DNA of 64,000 nucleotides from Saprospiraceae bacterium (lineage in GTDB: Bacteria; Bacteroidota; Bacteroidia; Chitinophagales; Saprospiraceae): assembly GCA_016715105.1 (NCBI GenBank), contig JADKBO010000006.1, positions 328,219 to 392,218 on the forward strand. Direction: 5' to 3'. Below the pieces are notes generated by a model. The model was not told the DNA's origin. It did no database searches and saw only the letters and a program-made list of their open reading frames with translations. Positions 27,994 to 38,125 of this stretch are shown piece by piece (position 1 is the first letter of the stretch; the number at the start of each line of letters is the position of its first letter). Position numbers and translations under genes: made by a program.

Positions 27994-30718
27994 CTATATT
28001 TTATAGGATAAAGTCAGATTAAATTGTCTACCTGGGTTGAAGCTATCAAATATTGCTTCTGATCCATCTTTGGTATTGTAGGTTCTCCATTTTTTAGAGT
28101 TCAACATGTTTTCACCACCGATGCTTATTCCATATTGTTTGTCTGCTCCAAACTGCTTGGCCAAACGGAAATTCAATGCTGGTAATGGATTTTCGTAAAC
28201 GTCCTCGATTCTGCCTGCTCCAACTATAGAAAGCCTTCTCGCCTGAACATTGTATGAAATAGAACCTTCCCAACCTTTTTCTCTATCAATATACGAGATG
28301 TTGGCATTGAATATCTGAGGAGAAAGTCCTACTAATGGCAATCCAGATTTCACGTAAGTATAGTTCATACCAACGTTGAAGTGTGATAAAGATGCTGTTA
28401 CAAAATCAAGGCTTTTATTTACTTCAATTTCAAATCCAAAAACATTTGTATCATCCAAATTCTTTGGTTGATAGTTTGTCGGAGTAGCAGGGTCAAATAC
28501 CACCAACTGAATAGGATCAATGAACTGTTTGAAGAAAACACTGGCAGAAATCAGTTGCCCTCCTCCCAAAAATCTTTCAAGTCTGATATCCGCGTTGTTG
28601 ATACTAGATTGTTTTAAATTAATGTTTCCAAGGAAAGTTCTACCTGTAATTCTATCTTGAATTTGTGCGACAGAGTTTTCTTTGAAAGAAGGCCTTGCTA
28701 CAGTCCTATTGGCAGATGCCCTCAGATTTAAATTTTCAGTAAGGTTGACCAATAGATTGGCAGACGGTAATACATTCAGCTTGTCAAGGATTTTTTCATT
28801 TTTAAGTTTGATATCTCCTTGGTTGTTTTGTCCAGTATAAAAATTGTCCGCCTTTTCTACTCTTGCGCCGTATGTAAGTTTTACTTTTTTGCTCAATGGC
28901 AATTCATTCATTACATATCCTGATATTACTTGCGGTCTAGCATTAAAAGTATTCGCAGGTTCATAGTTCCCAACTATATAAATTCCATTTGGATTTTCTT
29001 GAGACCAAACATTTTGATCAAGAATATTTTGTCTGGATCACCATTTATTCCAAGGGTAGTTTGATTTCTTGGCTGGAACAAATAATTGTATATTTCAAAA
29101 TCTCTCTCTTTAAAAGTAGCGTATAATCCCGTTTTCAATTTTGAATCTAGCCCTTTGACCTTAAAGTTGTATACAAAATCTACTCTTCCATTGTAGCTGA
29201 TTTCATCAAGATACCTGTATATTCTGCTCACCTCTGCCCCAACAGCCGGTCTGATCAAAGGCTGTCCATCAAAATTATCGAAACCAGTTGTTTTAATGTC
29301 TGGCTCATCCACATTGACAAGACTTGGAGAAAGTTTCCAATCCAATTCATATTTACCTTTGGCAAATGCATGATTACCTGTTAAGCCTATATTGGTGATG
29401 GCTCTTTGGTAATATTCGAGGTTATCTCTTACAATCAAAGAATTGTTAAATACCAAATCCTCCTGAGTAAAAATACCTGCTTTTTGCTCACCACTCTGTA
29501 CATGGAGTGCCTGTAAGCTAAGTTTATGGTTTTATATGTGTAGGATAGTCCTCCCAAAGCACTCCACTGATTTACAGTTTCACTCAACTTTCCAAATGAC
29601 TTTCTGCTTTGAAAATAACTATTATCATTCGCATCCCGATAGTATTCATTGAAAATAGCGTTTTCATAATGGTTAAAATTCTCAACATAATTCACACCTG
29701 CGAATAATCCCAAAGTGTGGCTGCCAAAGTTTTTTTGATTTCCGACAGAGATGCTAAGGCTTTTGTTTAAATCATTGAGCGTGGTTTTCGCTGCCAATTC
29801 CTTGTTGAAGGCGTTTGTTAATGATGTGAGCCTTGGGTCATTTTTTGATACATCAGGAAAATCTTGAAATTTGCTAAAAGGCAATTTTCGGTATCCATTA
29901 TCAAATCCCAACCAGTCTGTGCTTGAACCCTTATACCCAAGAAAATCCTTTTTGAAGCTCATACTTGGATTGTATGATACTCCAGCTGAAGCCGAAAACG
30001 TAAACTTTTCAGGAAAATCCTTGGTAATAATATTTACAGCACCTCCTGAAAAATCTCCAGGTAGGTCTGGTGAGAAAGTTTTATATACGATGAGATTATC
30101 TATGAGGTTTGTTGGAAATAAATCCATTTGCACAGAATTTCTGTCTGGATCAAGGCCTGGAATTTCTACAGAATTTAAAATGGTTTTGGTGTACCTGTCA
30201 CCTAAACCACGCACAACTACGTGTTTTCCTCCTTCAACAGATACTCCAGTTACCCTACGGAATGCTTCACCTGCATTTCCGTCACCAGTTCTTTTGATAC
30301 TAGATGAACTTACTCCGTCTATCAAGTTTACAGATCTTTGTTTGATGGTTGCAAGTGCTGTTTCGGTATTCCTCATTTGAGTCGCCGTTACAACTACTTC
30401 ATCCAGCAGTTCTGTTTCTTCCTTCATTCTTACATCCAGAAGAGTGACCTTGCCAGCATTGATGACTAACTCGCTAATTGGTAAGTCAGAATACCCTAGA
30501 TATGAAAATGTAATGGTGTAAGTACCAGGAGCAAGATCGAAACTGTATGCCCCATCGAGGTCAGTAGTTGTTCCGTTAGACAGTTCATTGATGAAAACAT
30601 TGGCAAACATGATGGCTTCTCCCGTTTCATCGTCTATGGCTTTACCTCTGACAGTTCCGGATTGAGCAAACAATTGCAAGGAGATAGCTACTAAAAATAG
30701 CGTAAAAAGATTTTTCAT
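27994..30718 (-). CDS. TonB-dependent outer-membrane receptor, frame broken twice
   Basis: The full gene of about 908 codons is split into three frames. It starts MKNLFTLFLVAISLQLFAQ (signal peptide), then has a CarboxypepD_reg-like domain (GKAIDDETGEAIMFANVFI), a plug domain (EAFRRVTGVSVEGG, VVRGLGDRYTKT, FSGGAVNI) and a beta barrel ending in LSYKI. The first shift is near 29530 (after SYTYK; the true text continues as LSLQALHVQSGEQKAGIF), the second near 29040. Each is explained by one missing base and no other damage is seen, so sequencing error is as likely as gene loss. The partner lipoprotein gene lies just upstream. Substrate unknown. Confidence 0.8.
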
Positions 30719-30752
30719 TTAATATTTAACTTTAGTTTTTAAAAAAAATAAA

Positions 30753-30793
30753 AGAAAGAAGGAACATTATTTTGGGAAGTGTTCCTTCTTTCT
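30753..30793 (-). terminator. Hairpin between lipoprotein and TonB receptor genes
   Basis: The arms AGAAAGAAGGAACA (30753-30766) and TGTTCCTTCTTTCT (30780-30793) pair over 14 bases with a 13-base loop. On the minus strand the stem is followed by TTTTATTTTTTTT, a good intrinsic terminator or attenuator. It would let the lipoprotein gene be made in excess over the receptor, or end the first transcript. Confidence 0.7.
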
Positions 30794-30820
30794 GATTGAG
30801 AATTTATTTTCAGAATGTGA

Positions 30821-32312
30821 TTATTTCAATTCATTGTTTAAAGCTGTCCAAGTCCAGCTGTTGAAAACTGTTTTGTTTGCACCAACAGTTGCAGTAGCCA
30901 CAACTTTATTGTTTAAAGTAGCAACAGCAGCATCTAATAGACCTTGTTTTTCAGTAGTGAGACAACTTGCAGCTCCACCTCTCAAATAAAGGTTTGCAAT
31001 TGAGGCAGCGGTAAGTGTTGCAGAAACTACTTCACAATCTTTGATTATCAATTTACCAGCTTGAGCTCTAGCCCAGGCCTGTGAATTCAGGTCACCACAA
31101 TTTGCATCAAAACCAGCAGATACAGAAATATTCTTACCATCTTTAAATCCTATCCAAGAAACATTTTGGACGGTTCCTTGGGCTGCATCTTTGAAATCAG
31201 CTCCAGAAGTAACTAACTGATCAGTAGCAATGATGGAACCATTTTTAAGTGTGAAGAGTCCGTCTACATAGGTAGTTCCTTCTGGACCATCAATTTCTAG
31301 CCCTTCATCAGTTGTGCCGCCTCCCATAATCACATAGAAGTTATCTACAGTACCTGAATAGTTGAAATCAAAGTCTATTGCGTCATCATCCTGATAAGCA
31401 ACTATCACATTTTTCACATTTACAGTTCCTCCAAATATTTCTAATCCGTCATCTTTATTAGCGACGATTTCGATGTTTTCAACCACTGTTCCAGATCCAA
31501 CTCCACCTAGGGTAATACCATTTATTTCATTGCCATCGCCAATGAAGTGCTCCACCAAATCTGACAGAAACATACTTGAGCACACCTGAGTTATCCGTTG
31601 GATTATTACCACCATATTTACCGTAAACTACATCACCTGGAATTCCTTCAATCTGCGTTTCTGTATCACCATTGGTTGCTGAGATGGGTGCCATTCCTAA
31701 AACAATTAAGCCACCCCATTTTCCAAAATCCAATTTGGTCAAGGTACTATTGATTTGACCTGGCTGTATACCATCAAGTATAGAAGTGAAAATGATGGGC
31801 TTTGCTGCTGTTCCTTCTGCTATGATTTTAGCACCTTTTGCAATGACCAATGCAGTAGCCAAAGATCCTATACCTTCCCTACCTTTGATGATGGTACCAG
31901 GTTCAATTGTCAAAGTAGCACCGTTGGTAACATATACTTTAGTAGCCAATTCATATATTTTATCGGCTGTCCAAGTCGTGTTGGCACTTATGGTTCCACT
32001 AACTACTACAGGTATCACAGGATTATTTTTACAGTTACAATCAGCAGCGTCTAGGTATTGGTTTGCACCACAAGTTTTTCCAGCACAAGCTTGGCTAGAT
32101 ACACACTGACAAGTTGTTGCATTTAGTATTTCATTAGCAGCACATGTTTTACCACTACAAGGTAAAGTAGAAACGCAATTACAAGTTAAGGCATCTAAAA
32201 CCTCACCTGCAGCGCATGTTTTTCCATCACAAGGCTCATCTTCACCGCAAGAAACCAAAGTGATACTTGCAAAGCCCAACATCAATAAAAATAGTACGTT
32301 AAATTTCATCAT
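30821..32312 (-). CDS. Surface-type lipoprotein with three Cys-rich repeats and beta-helix domain, one frameshift
   Basis: The N-terminus MMKFNVLFLLMLGFASITLVSC is a lipoprotein signal with Cys22. The next residues GEDE are acidic, resembling the Bacteroidota export signal for surface lipoproteins. Three repeats of about 25 residues follow, each C-x4-C-x10-C-x-C with GKTCxAxxxLxAxxCxC. The rest is a right-handed beta-helix-like domain (TLTIEPGTIIKG, KWGGLIVLG, NDSGVLKYVSVRFGG, then GDGNEINGITLGGVGSGT). The frame breaks near 31547, explained by one extra base. It pairs with the TonB receptor downstream, so it may hold ligand at the cell surface. Function unknown. Confidence 0.7.
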
Positions 32313-32335
32313 TCTTGTTTTTTAGTTTGATGTCG

Positions 32336-32363
32336 CAAACATACCGCCGCAGTAACTCTCCAA
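32336..32363 (-). promoter_or_regulatory. Putative Bacteroidota-type promoter for the lipoprotein gene
   Basis: On the minus strand TATGTTTG (32343 to 32336) matches the -7 consensus TAnnTTTG and TTG (32363 to 32361) may be the -33 element, spacer 17. It lies 24 bases before the ATG. The rest of 32364-32615 shows no gene or clear repeat. Confidence 0.45.
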
Positions 32364-32615
32364 TGTTTCGATAAAATTACCTGTGTGTTAAAAGTGTGAC
32401 TAATTTGGTAACATTGAGTTAACATTAAAAAGGGCTACTCAACAGAATTTTGCATTATTATCTTGTTGATTTTCAGACATTAGTATATTAGACCATTGAT
32501 AATGGATGAAGCGAAAGGAATATGCTATGTGATGGTTTTGCTATTGAAAATCAATCATTTTTGTAAGAAATGAGGGTAATTTTCAGCGTTGGAGCTGTTG
32601 TTTTTCTAGAAGTTA

Positions 32616-33209
32616 TTACACCATCAAAGCCATGCGTGATCTGATGCGACTCAGGGATTCTGGTTTCACGCCAATATAACTGGCAATTTGGTATTGAGGG
32701 GCATTGGAAATAATTTCTGGCCGCTCTTTGAGTAAATTGAGGTAACGTTGTTCTGGGCTTGCAGCTAAATATTGTTGTATGCGATTCCTGTAAAGCGAAA
32801 ATTTTATTTCAGAGGCTGTTCTGCTGAGCATTCCCAATCTGGGAAATTTTCTGTACATCTCTTCTTCATCTTGTTGGGTAAGGCCACTTACAACACATTC
32901 AGTAATACACTCCCAATTCAATTCTGTAGGTTTTTGACTATTTATACTTTGCACATCAGACAGTATATCGTCAGCCAAATACCATTCAGTTGTTTGTTCA
33001 CCATCCTGTATTTGCCGCCATTCTCTTACAATTCCAGAGATAACCGAGTAACATGTCTTTATGTAATTCCCGCTGGTCATGATGAAATCACCTTTCTTCA
33101 ATTTGATCGTTTTTACAACACGATTGAGATGGGCAAGTTCTTCCGTAGAAAGCATACTTCCGCACTCATCAATCAGTTCTTCGTGATTATCCCTTTCGTC
33201 ACCAGTCAT
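32616..33209 (-). CDS. Crp/Fnr-family transcriptional regulator
   Basis: The 197-residue protein has an N-terminal cyclic-nucleotide-binding-type beta roll (KKGDFIMTSGNYIKTCYSVISGIVREW) and a C-terminal helix-turn-helix (APQYQIASYIGVKPESLSRIRSRM). There are no Cys clusters for an Fe-S centre. This subfamily is common in Bacteroidota, where ligands and targets are mostly unknown. It is a single gene with no clear operon partner. Confidence 0.85.
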   Translation of the reverse strand: MTGDERDNHEELIDECGSMLSTEELAHLNRVVKTIKLKKGDFIMTSGNYIKTCYSVISGIVREWRQIQDGEQTTEWYLADDILSDVQSINSQKPTELNWECITECVVSGLTQQDEEEMYRKFPRLGMLSRTASEIKFSLYRNRIQQYLAASPEQRYLNLLKERPEIISNAPQYQIASYIGVKPESLSRIRSRMALMV

Positions 33210-33341
33210 TTGGAAAGCATCATTAAATGATTAATAATGTATAAAAATACACTATTATCTCTTGCTCGACAAAATGGCTAGTTCATTTTTATGTTTTGAA
33301 TTTGTCTTTTAACTAACCCAAACGAAATTGCAAGCTTGTTC

Positions 33342-34302
33342 TTAAGATTTAATGATGATGCTACCGATTTTCTGGCCAGTCAGCGCATATTTAAAAGCCT
33401 CATTGATATTGCTCAACTCATATTCTCTATCCAGCAATGGATTAAACTCACCTTTTATCAGTAGCTCATTTACAAAAGTCAAACTTTTTTTAATGTCCAG
33501 TGGTAATGGGAAACTTCACTTTTTTGCCTGGTAAAAGTGGTGTGATTAAAGATAAAATGGGATTTTGTGACCACGGCCCTAATTCAGAAGAAATGTATAC
33601 GCCTCCCTTCATTAAAAGATGTTTGCATTCAAAAAATGTAGATTTCCCTACGCAATCAAAAATATAATGATATCTGATCTCATCCTTTAAAAATGCTTTT
33701 GTAACAAAATTATAAACCTTATTTACACCCCATGCTTTAATGGTTTCTTCATAACCTGGAGCACAAACTACCGTAAGCTCACAACCCTTATAAACCAACA
33801 TTTGAGTCACAGCAGATCCTATTGCACCCGTTCCACCATTTACCAAAATCTTCTTAGTCGCATCGATTTTCACTTTATCTAAAAAGTAAAAACCGTAATG
33901 CGCTCCTTCACATGATGCAGCTGCCATTTCGTGAGACAAAAATTCGGGTTTTTTAAATATGGCCCGTGTGACATCAATACATGCATATTGAGCATGGGTT
34001 TTCAATCCTATATCGTAGAATCCATAAACTTCATCTCCTACTTCAAAAGTAGTAACAGATTCTCCCTTTTTAACTATGACTCCAGAAAAATCAGTACCAT
34101 AGATTTCTGCACTTGGTCGCCAAAAACCAAAAGCAAATCTTACCACAAATGGCTTACCAGATTGCACACCTGTATCCGTTCTATTTACGGTTCGGGCCAA
34201 TATTTTGACTAAAATTTCTTTGGAATTTGGTTCAGGAATGGGCACTTCTTTGATAACTAAATCATCTGGAGTTCCGTATTTAGGCTGGAAGCAGGCTATC
34301 AT
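33342..34302 (-). CDS. MDR-family alcohol/quinone oxidoreductase, one frameshift near the end
   Basis: This medium-chain dehydrogenase is of the quinone-oxidoreductase or NAD(P)-dependent alcohol dehydrogenase type: GTPDDLVIKEVPIPEP start, the GTDFSGVI segment and the cofactor loop LVNGGTGAIGSAVTQML near residue 150. The zinc-site Cys residues of classical ADH are not evident. The open frame stops at 33490, but the family C-terminus (LPLDIKKSLTFVNELLIKGEFNPLLD to GQKIGSIIIKS) continues in the next frame to 33342. One extra base in the GGG run at 33508-33510 explains it. It is downstream of the polyketide cluster on the same strand but 204 bases away, so membership is uncertain. Confidence 0.75.
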
Positions 34303-34506
34303 TTGTTGAATTTAAGTGATCAAATTTATTTAGATTGAAAAAATGAGTGAGAAGAATTATTGCCCACTGATATTTCTCTACAAAATAAAAGCAGTGAAAC
34401 ATCCTTTTCATTGACTTAAGTTAAGAAATAAGCAAATTCATCAAAAATTTGAATGAAATCTGATATTGAATTCATTGCAGAGCACAGAGCAATTAACTCC
34501 AGTTAC

Positions 34507-35123
34507 TTATTCAAACGTTATAGCAAAACCTCCATAGCCTCCATGGTGAGCCAAAGAAAGAAAGCAAGCTGATTTTACCCCACTTTCATATACATTGGGT
34601 ATTCCTAATTCATCTTTGCGGACCTCAATTGGTTGTGTTGAATCCATATTTTCACTAAACCAATTGATCAAAGACGTTCTGACTCCCGCTCGTTGTGTTT
34701 GATAATTGGTAGGTACAATTGGAAATATTTCTGAAACATATTTAATAGAATGGCCACTTGGTATAGCAGTTGTGTGGATGCAATCCCGTTCTATTTTACT
34801 TTTAAAATCAAAGCAAGATTCTCCGAATTTTATCCTTCCAGTAATTCCGTTTTCATTACTAAAATGATCCTCTAAAAATTCGAATTGTTTGGGGAGAAAA
34901 ACATTTTTTGATGCCTTCGGTGGATGATTTTGTAAGCACTCTCTTTGGCACTCCATAACAGCCAAACCAAAAACTCTGGATCATCGCCCTCCAAAATAAA
35001 TTGAATTTCTTTTTCTGTAAATAACTTTTGAAGAAAACCTTTCCGTTTCCAGTTACTTTCCTGCCTAGTCGCACTAATGTCAATGACGTCATTTCCGATC
35101 ATGGTCGCCAATTTTACTGGCAA
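34507..35123 (-). CDS. 4'-phosphopantetheinyl transferase, one frameshift
   Basis: The N-terminal part (MIGNDVIDISATRQESNW, then FTEKEIQFI and the WSAKESAYK motif) matches phosphopantetheinyl transferases; the Asp in GNDVIDI and the Glu/Lys in KESAYK bind magnesium and CoA. The frame breaks at about 34887-34915 within runs of A, T and C; the C-terminal half continues as KQFEFLEDHFSNENG to the stop at 34507. The start is either the ATG at 35123 or more likely 35102 (MIGNDV), overlapping the ACP gene end by 14 bases. It presumably loads the arm on the ACP encoded next to it. Confidence 0.8.
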
Positions 35124-35352
35124 TGATGTCCATTGCAGACTGCACGGTCAACATTTTATCCATGGCATCATCCTCAATGGTAATGTCAAATTCATCCTCT
35201 ACATCCAAAATGACGTCCACCAAATTGGCAGAATTGATTTTCAAATCAGCAATAAAATTGGTTTCAGCCGTGAGGTTTTCAAAAGCCTCCAAATCCTTGA
35301 CATAAGGCTTTACAATTTTCTTTAATTTATCTATTAACTCTTGATTATCCAT
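35089..35352 (-). CDS. Acyl carrier protein of the polyketide/fatty-acid cluster
   Basis: The 87-residue protein is acidic with four predicted helices. The phosphopantetheine Ser is in KINSANLVDV (Ser41); the usual DSL is replaced by NSA, so the Asp before Ser is missing. The following LVDVILDVEDEF is the normal helix II recognition surface. It overlaps the stop of the ketosynthase by 8 bases and the start of the transferase, indicating tight translational coupling. It is likely specific to this pathway rather than the housekeeping AcpP. Confidence 0.85.
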   Translation of the reverse strand: MDNQELIDKLKKIVKPYVKDLEAFENLTAETNFIADLKINSANLVDVILDVEDEFDITIEDDAMDKMLTVQSAMDIIASKIGDHDRK

Positions 35353-36621
35353 TTTCGAATTTTTTAAAAATCACGCAACAATTTACATCTCCAAATCCAA
35401 AACCAGCCTTAGCCACTATTTTCAATCCAGCATTTTCAATCAACTTGGCAGGTATTTTTCCCTTGGTACAATGAATGCAATTTCAGGATGCAAATCTTCA
35501 CAATTGATCGTTGGAAAAATATAGTCGTCTTTCAAACCCAAAACAGCTGCCACACTTTCAATAGATCCTGCCGCTCCTATGCAATGGCCAATCATCGATT
35601 TGAGCGAGTGAATATATGGAAAATTTGATGGTTCCCTTCCCAACGCTTCCGACCATTCCCGGACTTCATCTGGATCTTTCATCGTGGCGGTCAGATGTCC
35701 ATTGATCAAGTCTATTTCATTGGCATTAATACCAGCATTGAAGATTGCATCTTGAATACACCTTTTGATGGCCAAACCATTGGGAGCCGTCATCGAACCA
35801 CCATTGCGTTGCCCACCTGAATTCACACTGCCGCCCAAAACTTCTGCATAAATCGTAGCGCCTCTTTCCTTGGCACTTTCCAAAGATTCAAGTAACAAAG
35901 CTCCCGCCCCACTTCCAGGAACAAAACCCGAAGCAGTTGCACTCAAAGGCCTGGATGCTTGTTCAGGATTATCATTGTGCCTGAAAGTCATCACCTTCAT
36001 AGCATCAAAACCTCCCCAAATGTAAGGTCCATGATCACTGCAACTTCCTGCCAACATACGTTTAGCTTTTCCGTTTTGAATCCTTTCAAAGGCCATCAAA
36101 ATCGCTTCTGTTCCCGTCGTACAGGCAGATGAATTGGTAGTCACCTGATTACCTAGCCCCAAAATACCTCCGAGGTAAGCGCTCACTCCACTCGTCATTG
36201 TTTGAGATACAGCATTACTGCCCAGACGTTTGACTTTTCCTTCGTCCAACAAATATGCGGATTCTCGCATTTTCTCCACACCAGAAATTCCAGTACCAAA
36301 AACGCAACCGCTATCCCAATCGACTGCATCTTCTGAGATATCCAAACCAGCGTCTTTCCACGCATCCACCCCAGCCATGCAGCCGTAAATGATTCCCGAA
36401 CTATTGAAGTTTTTGAGTTGTAATTCTGTCAAATATTGAAGTGTCATTTCACGTGTAACTGGTGGAACTCCTCCAATGCAACAAGAAAAATTCATTGCTT
36501 CCAATTGTGGGATAAACTTTATACCAGACACTCCAGCTTTGATCGCTTTTTCAAAATCGCTGATGCCCACTCCATTTGGAGAGACCACACCAAGCCCGGT
36601 TACCACTACTCTTTGCAACAT
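35345..36621 (-). CDS. Beta-ketoacyl-ACP synthase, KAS II-like, one frameshift at the end
   Basis: This condensing enzyme has the active Cys167 in NSSACTTGTEA and the two catalytic His residues at 309 (NGHLTAT) and 346 (IGHCIGAAG). The open frame ends at 35440, but the normal C-terminus (KIPAKLIENAGLKIVAKAGF, then GFGDVNCCVIFKK) continues in another frame to 35345, needing one extra base in the T-run at 35455-35459. The true gene then overlaps the ACP start by 8 bases. It would extend acyl chains on the cluster ACP. The motif NGHLTAT differs from the common NAHGTST in the residues round the His, which may mark a separate subfamily. Confidence 0.85.
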
Positions 36622-37068
36622 TTAATTTGTTTTTACGATCATTCCAGACAAAATTCCATCACAAATGACCTCATTGCCTTCATTCAGCATTTCTACTTTA
36701 CACTTCAATTTTCCAAAACGGAAATATACTTTTTCCGAATAAACCGTCACTTTCTCCCCAGGATATACTGGTAAGTAAAATGATACTTCACTTGAAGTCA
36801 TGGCAAATCTAGGAGCATCCATTTCACCTTCTGCCGACTTCATCAAGTGAATTCCTAAACATACCAAGCCAATCTGTGCCATGGTTTCAATGAGGATAAC
36901 GCCTGGGGTGATGGCATAGTTTGCAAAATGCCCTTGGTAAAAATAACTGTCTTCGGGAAAGGTATATTCACCAATTACTCCCGTATCATCGGCTTTCAAA
37001 ATATCATCCACAAAAAGAAATGGTCCGGAATAAGGAAGGTGATCTAGGATAAATTGATAATCTGACAT
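36622..37068 (-). CDS. FabZ-like 3-hydroxyacyl-ACP dehydratase
   Basis: This hot-dog-fold dehydratase of about 148 residues has the FabZ/FabA block FYQGHFANYAITPG with catalytic His and, fourteen residues on, Glu in ETMAQIG. A start at 37068 (MSDYQFILDHLPY) overlaps the SDR stop by two or three bases; the ATG at 37086 is an alternative. It should remove water from 3-hydroxyacyl-ACP in the cluster's chain-building cycle. It immediately precedes the ketosynthase gene (one base apart). Confidence 0.88.
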   Translation of the reverse strand: MSDYQFILDHLPYSGPFLFVDDILKADDTGVIGEYTFPEDSYFYQGHFANYAITPGVILIETMAQIGLVCLGIHLMKSAEGEMDAPRFAMTSSEVSFYLPVYPGEKVTVYSEKVYFRFGKLKCKVEMLNEGNEVICDGILSGMIVKTN

Positions 37069-37069
37069 T

Positions 37070-37870
37070 TTATTGATTTTGTTCACCGCCGTCTACGGGA
37101 ATGACTGCACCATTGATCCAGGCTGCTTCAGGACAGCACAATAGAAATACCACATTTGCTACATCCTCAGGTGTGGTCATTCTTTGAAATGGGTTCCTTG
37201 TTAAAGTATATTTTTTCAATGCTTCATTTCCTGGTATCATACGAAAAGACTCTGTATCTGTCATGCCGGCTTGAATGCAATTGCACCTGATGCCATAAGG
37301 AGCAAATTCCAAAGCAATACTTCGTGATATTGATTCCAATGCGGCTTTTGCTGCCGAAACTGCCGCATAATTTTTCCAAACTTTGCGATTGCCTTCACTT
37401 GTAAAACTGATTATTCTGCTGTCTTCGGCAAACAAGCCTGCCTCAAAAACTGCCTTGACCCAATCATAAAGGCTGATAGCCATGGATTCGATCGTCATAT
37501 GAAAATCGTCGTTGGTCAAGCTACTTTCACCCTCACCAGTCAACGGTTTTAAATTTCCTCTGGCAATACTGAAAATCAAAGTCCTTAAACTTTCTCCTTC
37601 ACCCATCTTTTCTTTAAGCGCCGTCAACACCTCTAGCCTCTTCTCACCATTCAAAGCATCCACATTAAAACTCAAAAATTGCACACCCATCGATTTGATC
37701 TCCTGAAAATCTTCTTCCCGTTGATCCATCACTGACCTTCTATCACGATGCACCACACAGATATTATACCCCTCCTTCGCCAATTTTTTAGCTGATGCCA
37801 AGCCGAGTCCCGAGGAACCTCCGAGTATCAAAGCCCAGCTTTTGTTGTATAGTTTTTTGTTTTCTGCCAT
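37070..37870 (-). CDS. SDR oxidoreductase, FabL-like enoyl-ACP reductase
   Basis: This 266-residue short-chain dehydrogenase has the cofactor loop GGSSGLGLA near residue 17. The active-site pattern is Tyr168-x6-Lys175 (YAAVSAAK) rather than the Tyr-x3-Lys of ketoreductases. Tyr-x6-Lys is the signature of FabI/FabL enoyl reductases, and the following AALESISRSIALEFAP is close to FabL. It would give saturated chains. It may instead be a ketoreductase with shifted spacing, since no FabG gene is in the cluster. It is the first gene of the compact FabL-FabZ-KAS-ACP-PPTase run. Confidence 0.8.
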   Translation of the reverse strand: MAENKKLYNKSWALILGGSSGLGLASAKKLAKEGYNICVVHRDRRSVMDQREEDFQEIKSMGVQFLSFNVDALNGEKRLEVLTALKEKMGEGESLRTLIFSIARGNLKPLTGEGESSLTNDDFHMTIESMAISLYDWVKAVFEAGLFAEDSRIISFTSEGNRKVWKNYAAVSAAKAALESISRSIALEFAPYGIRCNCIQAGMTDTESFRMIPGNEALKKYTLTRNPFQRMTTPEDVANVVFLLCCPEAAWINGAVIPVDGGEQNQ

Positions 37871-37989
37871 GTGTTAATAAACTCCTCAAGGTAAGAAATG
37901 TTATCAGAATTCAGTTTTCAGTTTTTTTTATTTGTTGAGCCGGGAATTATTTAAGACAGTGATGAGATGATGTTGTATGATTTAGAATT

Positions 37990-38125
37990 TGAGCTCTGCC
38001 TCGAGCCGCGAGTTTCGAGCCACGAGATAGCCAATTTGAAAGTTCCGCAGTTCAGCAATTTTGCAGTTTCGCATTTTATCAGTTCAGCGATTTTGCAATT
38101 CTGCAGTTTCGCAGTTCAGCCATCA
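37990..38125. repeat. Short degenerate repeats between SDR and type III PKS genes
   Basis: The 255-base gap between the two halves of the cluster contains interleaved copies of CGCAGTTCAGC, ATTTTGCA and GCAGTTTCGCA (38045-38120), and CGAGCCGCGAG/CGAGCCACGAG near 38000-38030. No open reading frame or clear terminator is seen. Confidence 0.5.

Noticed and set aside
29871..30380. 169-residue open frame opposite the TonB receptor
   Set aside because: Shadow of the receptor plug domain; the minus strand shows the conserved plug motifs.
31786..32109. Plus-strand open frame of 107 residues opposite the lipoprotein
   Set aside because: Antisense to the Cys-repeat and beta-helix coding sequence; no support for a protein.
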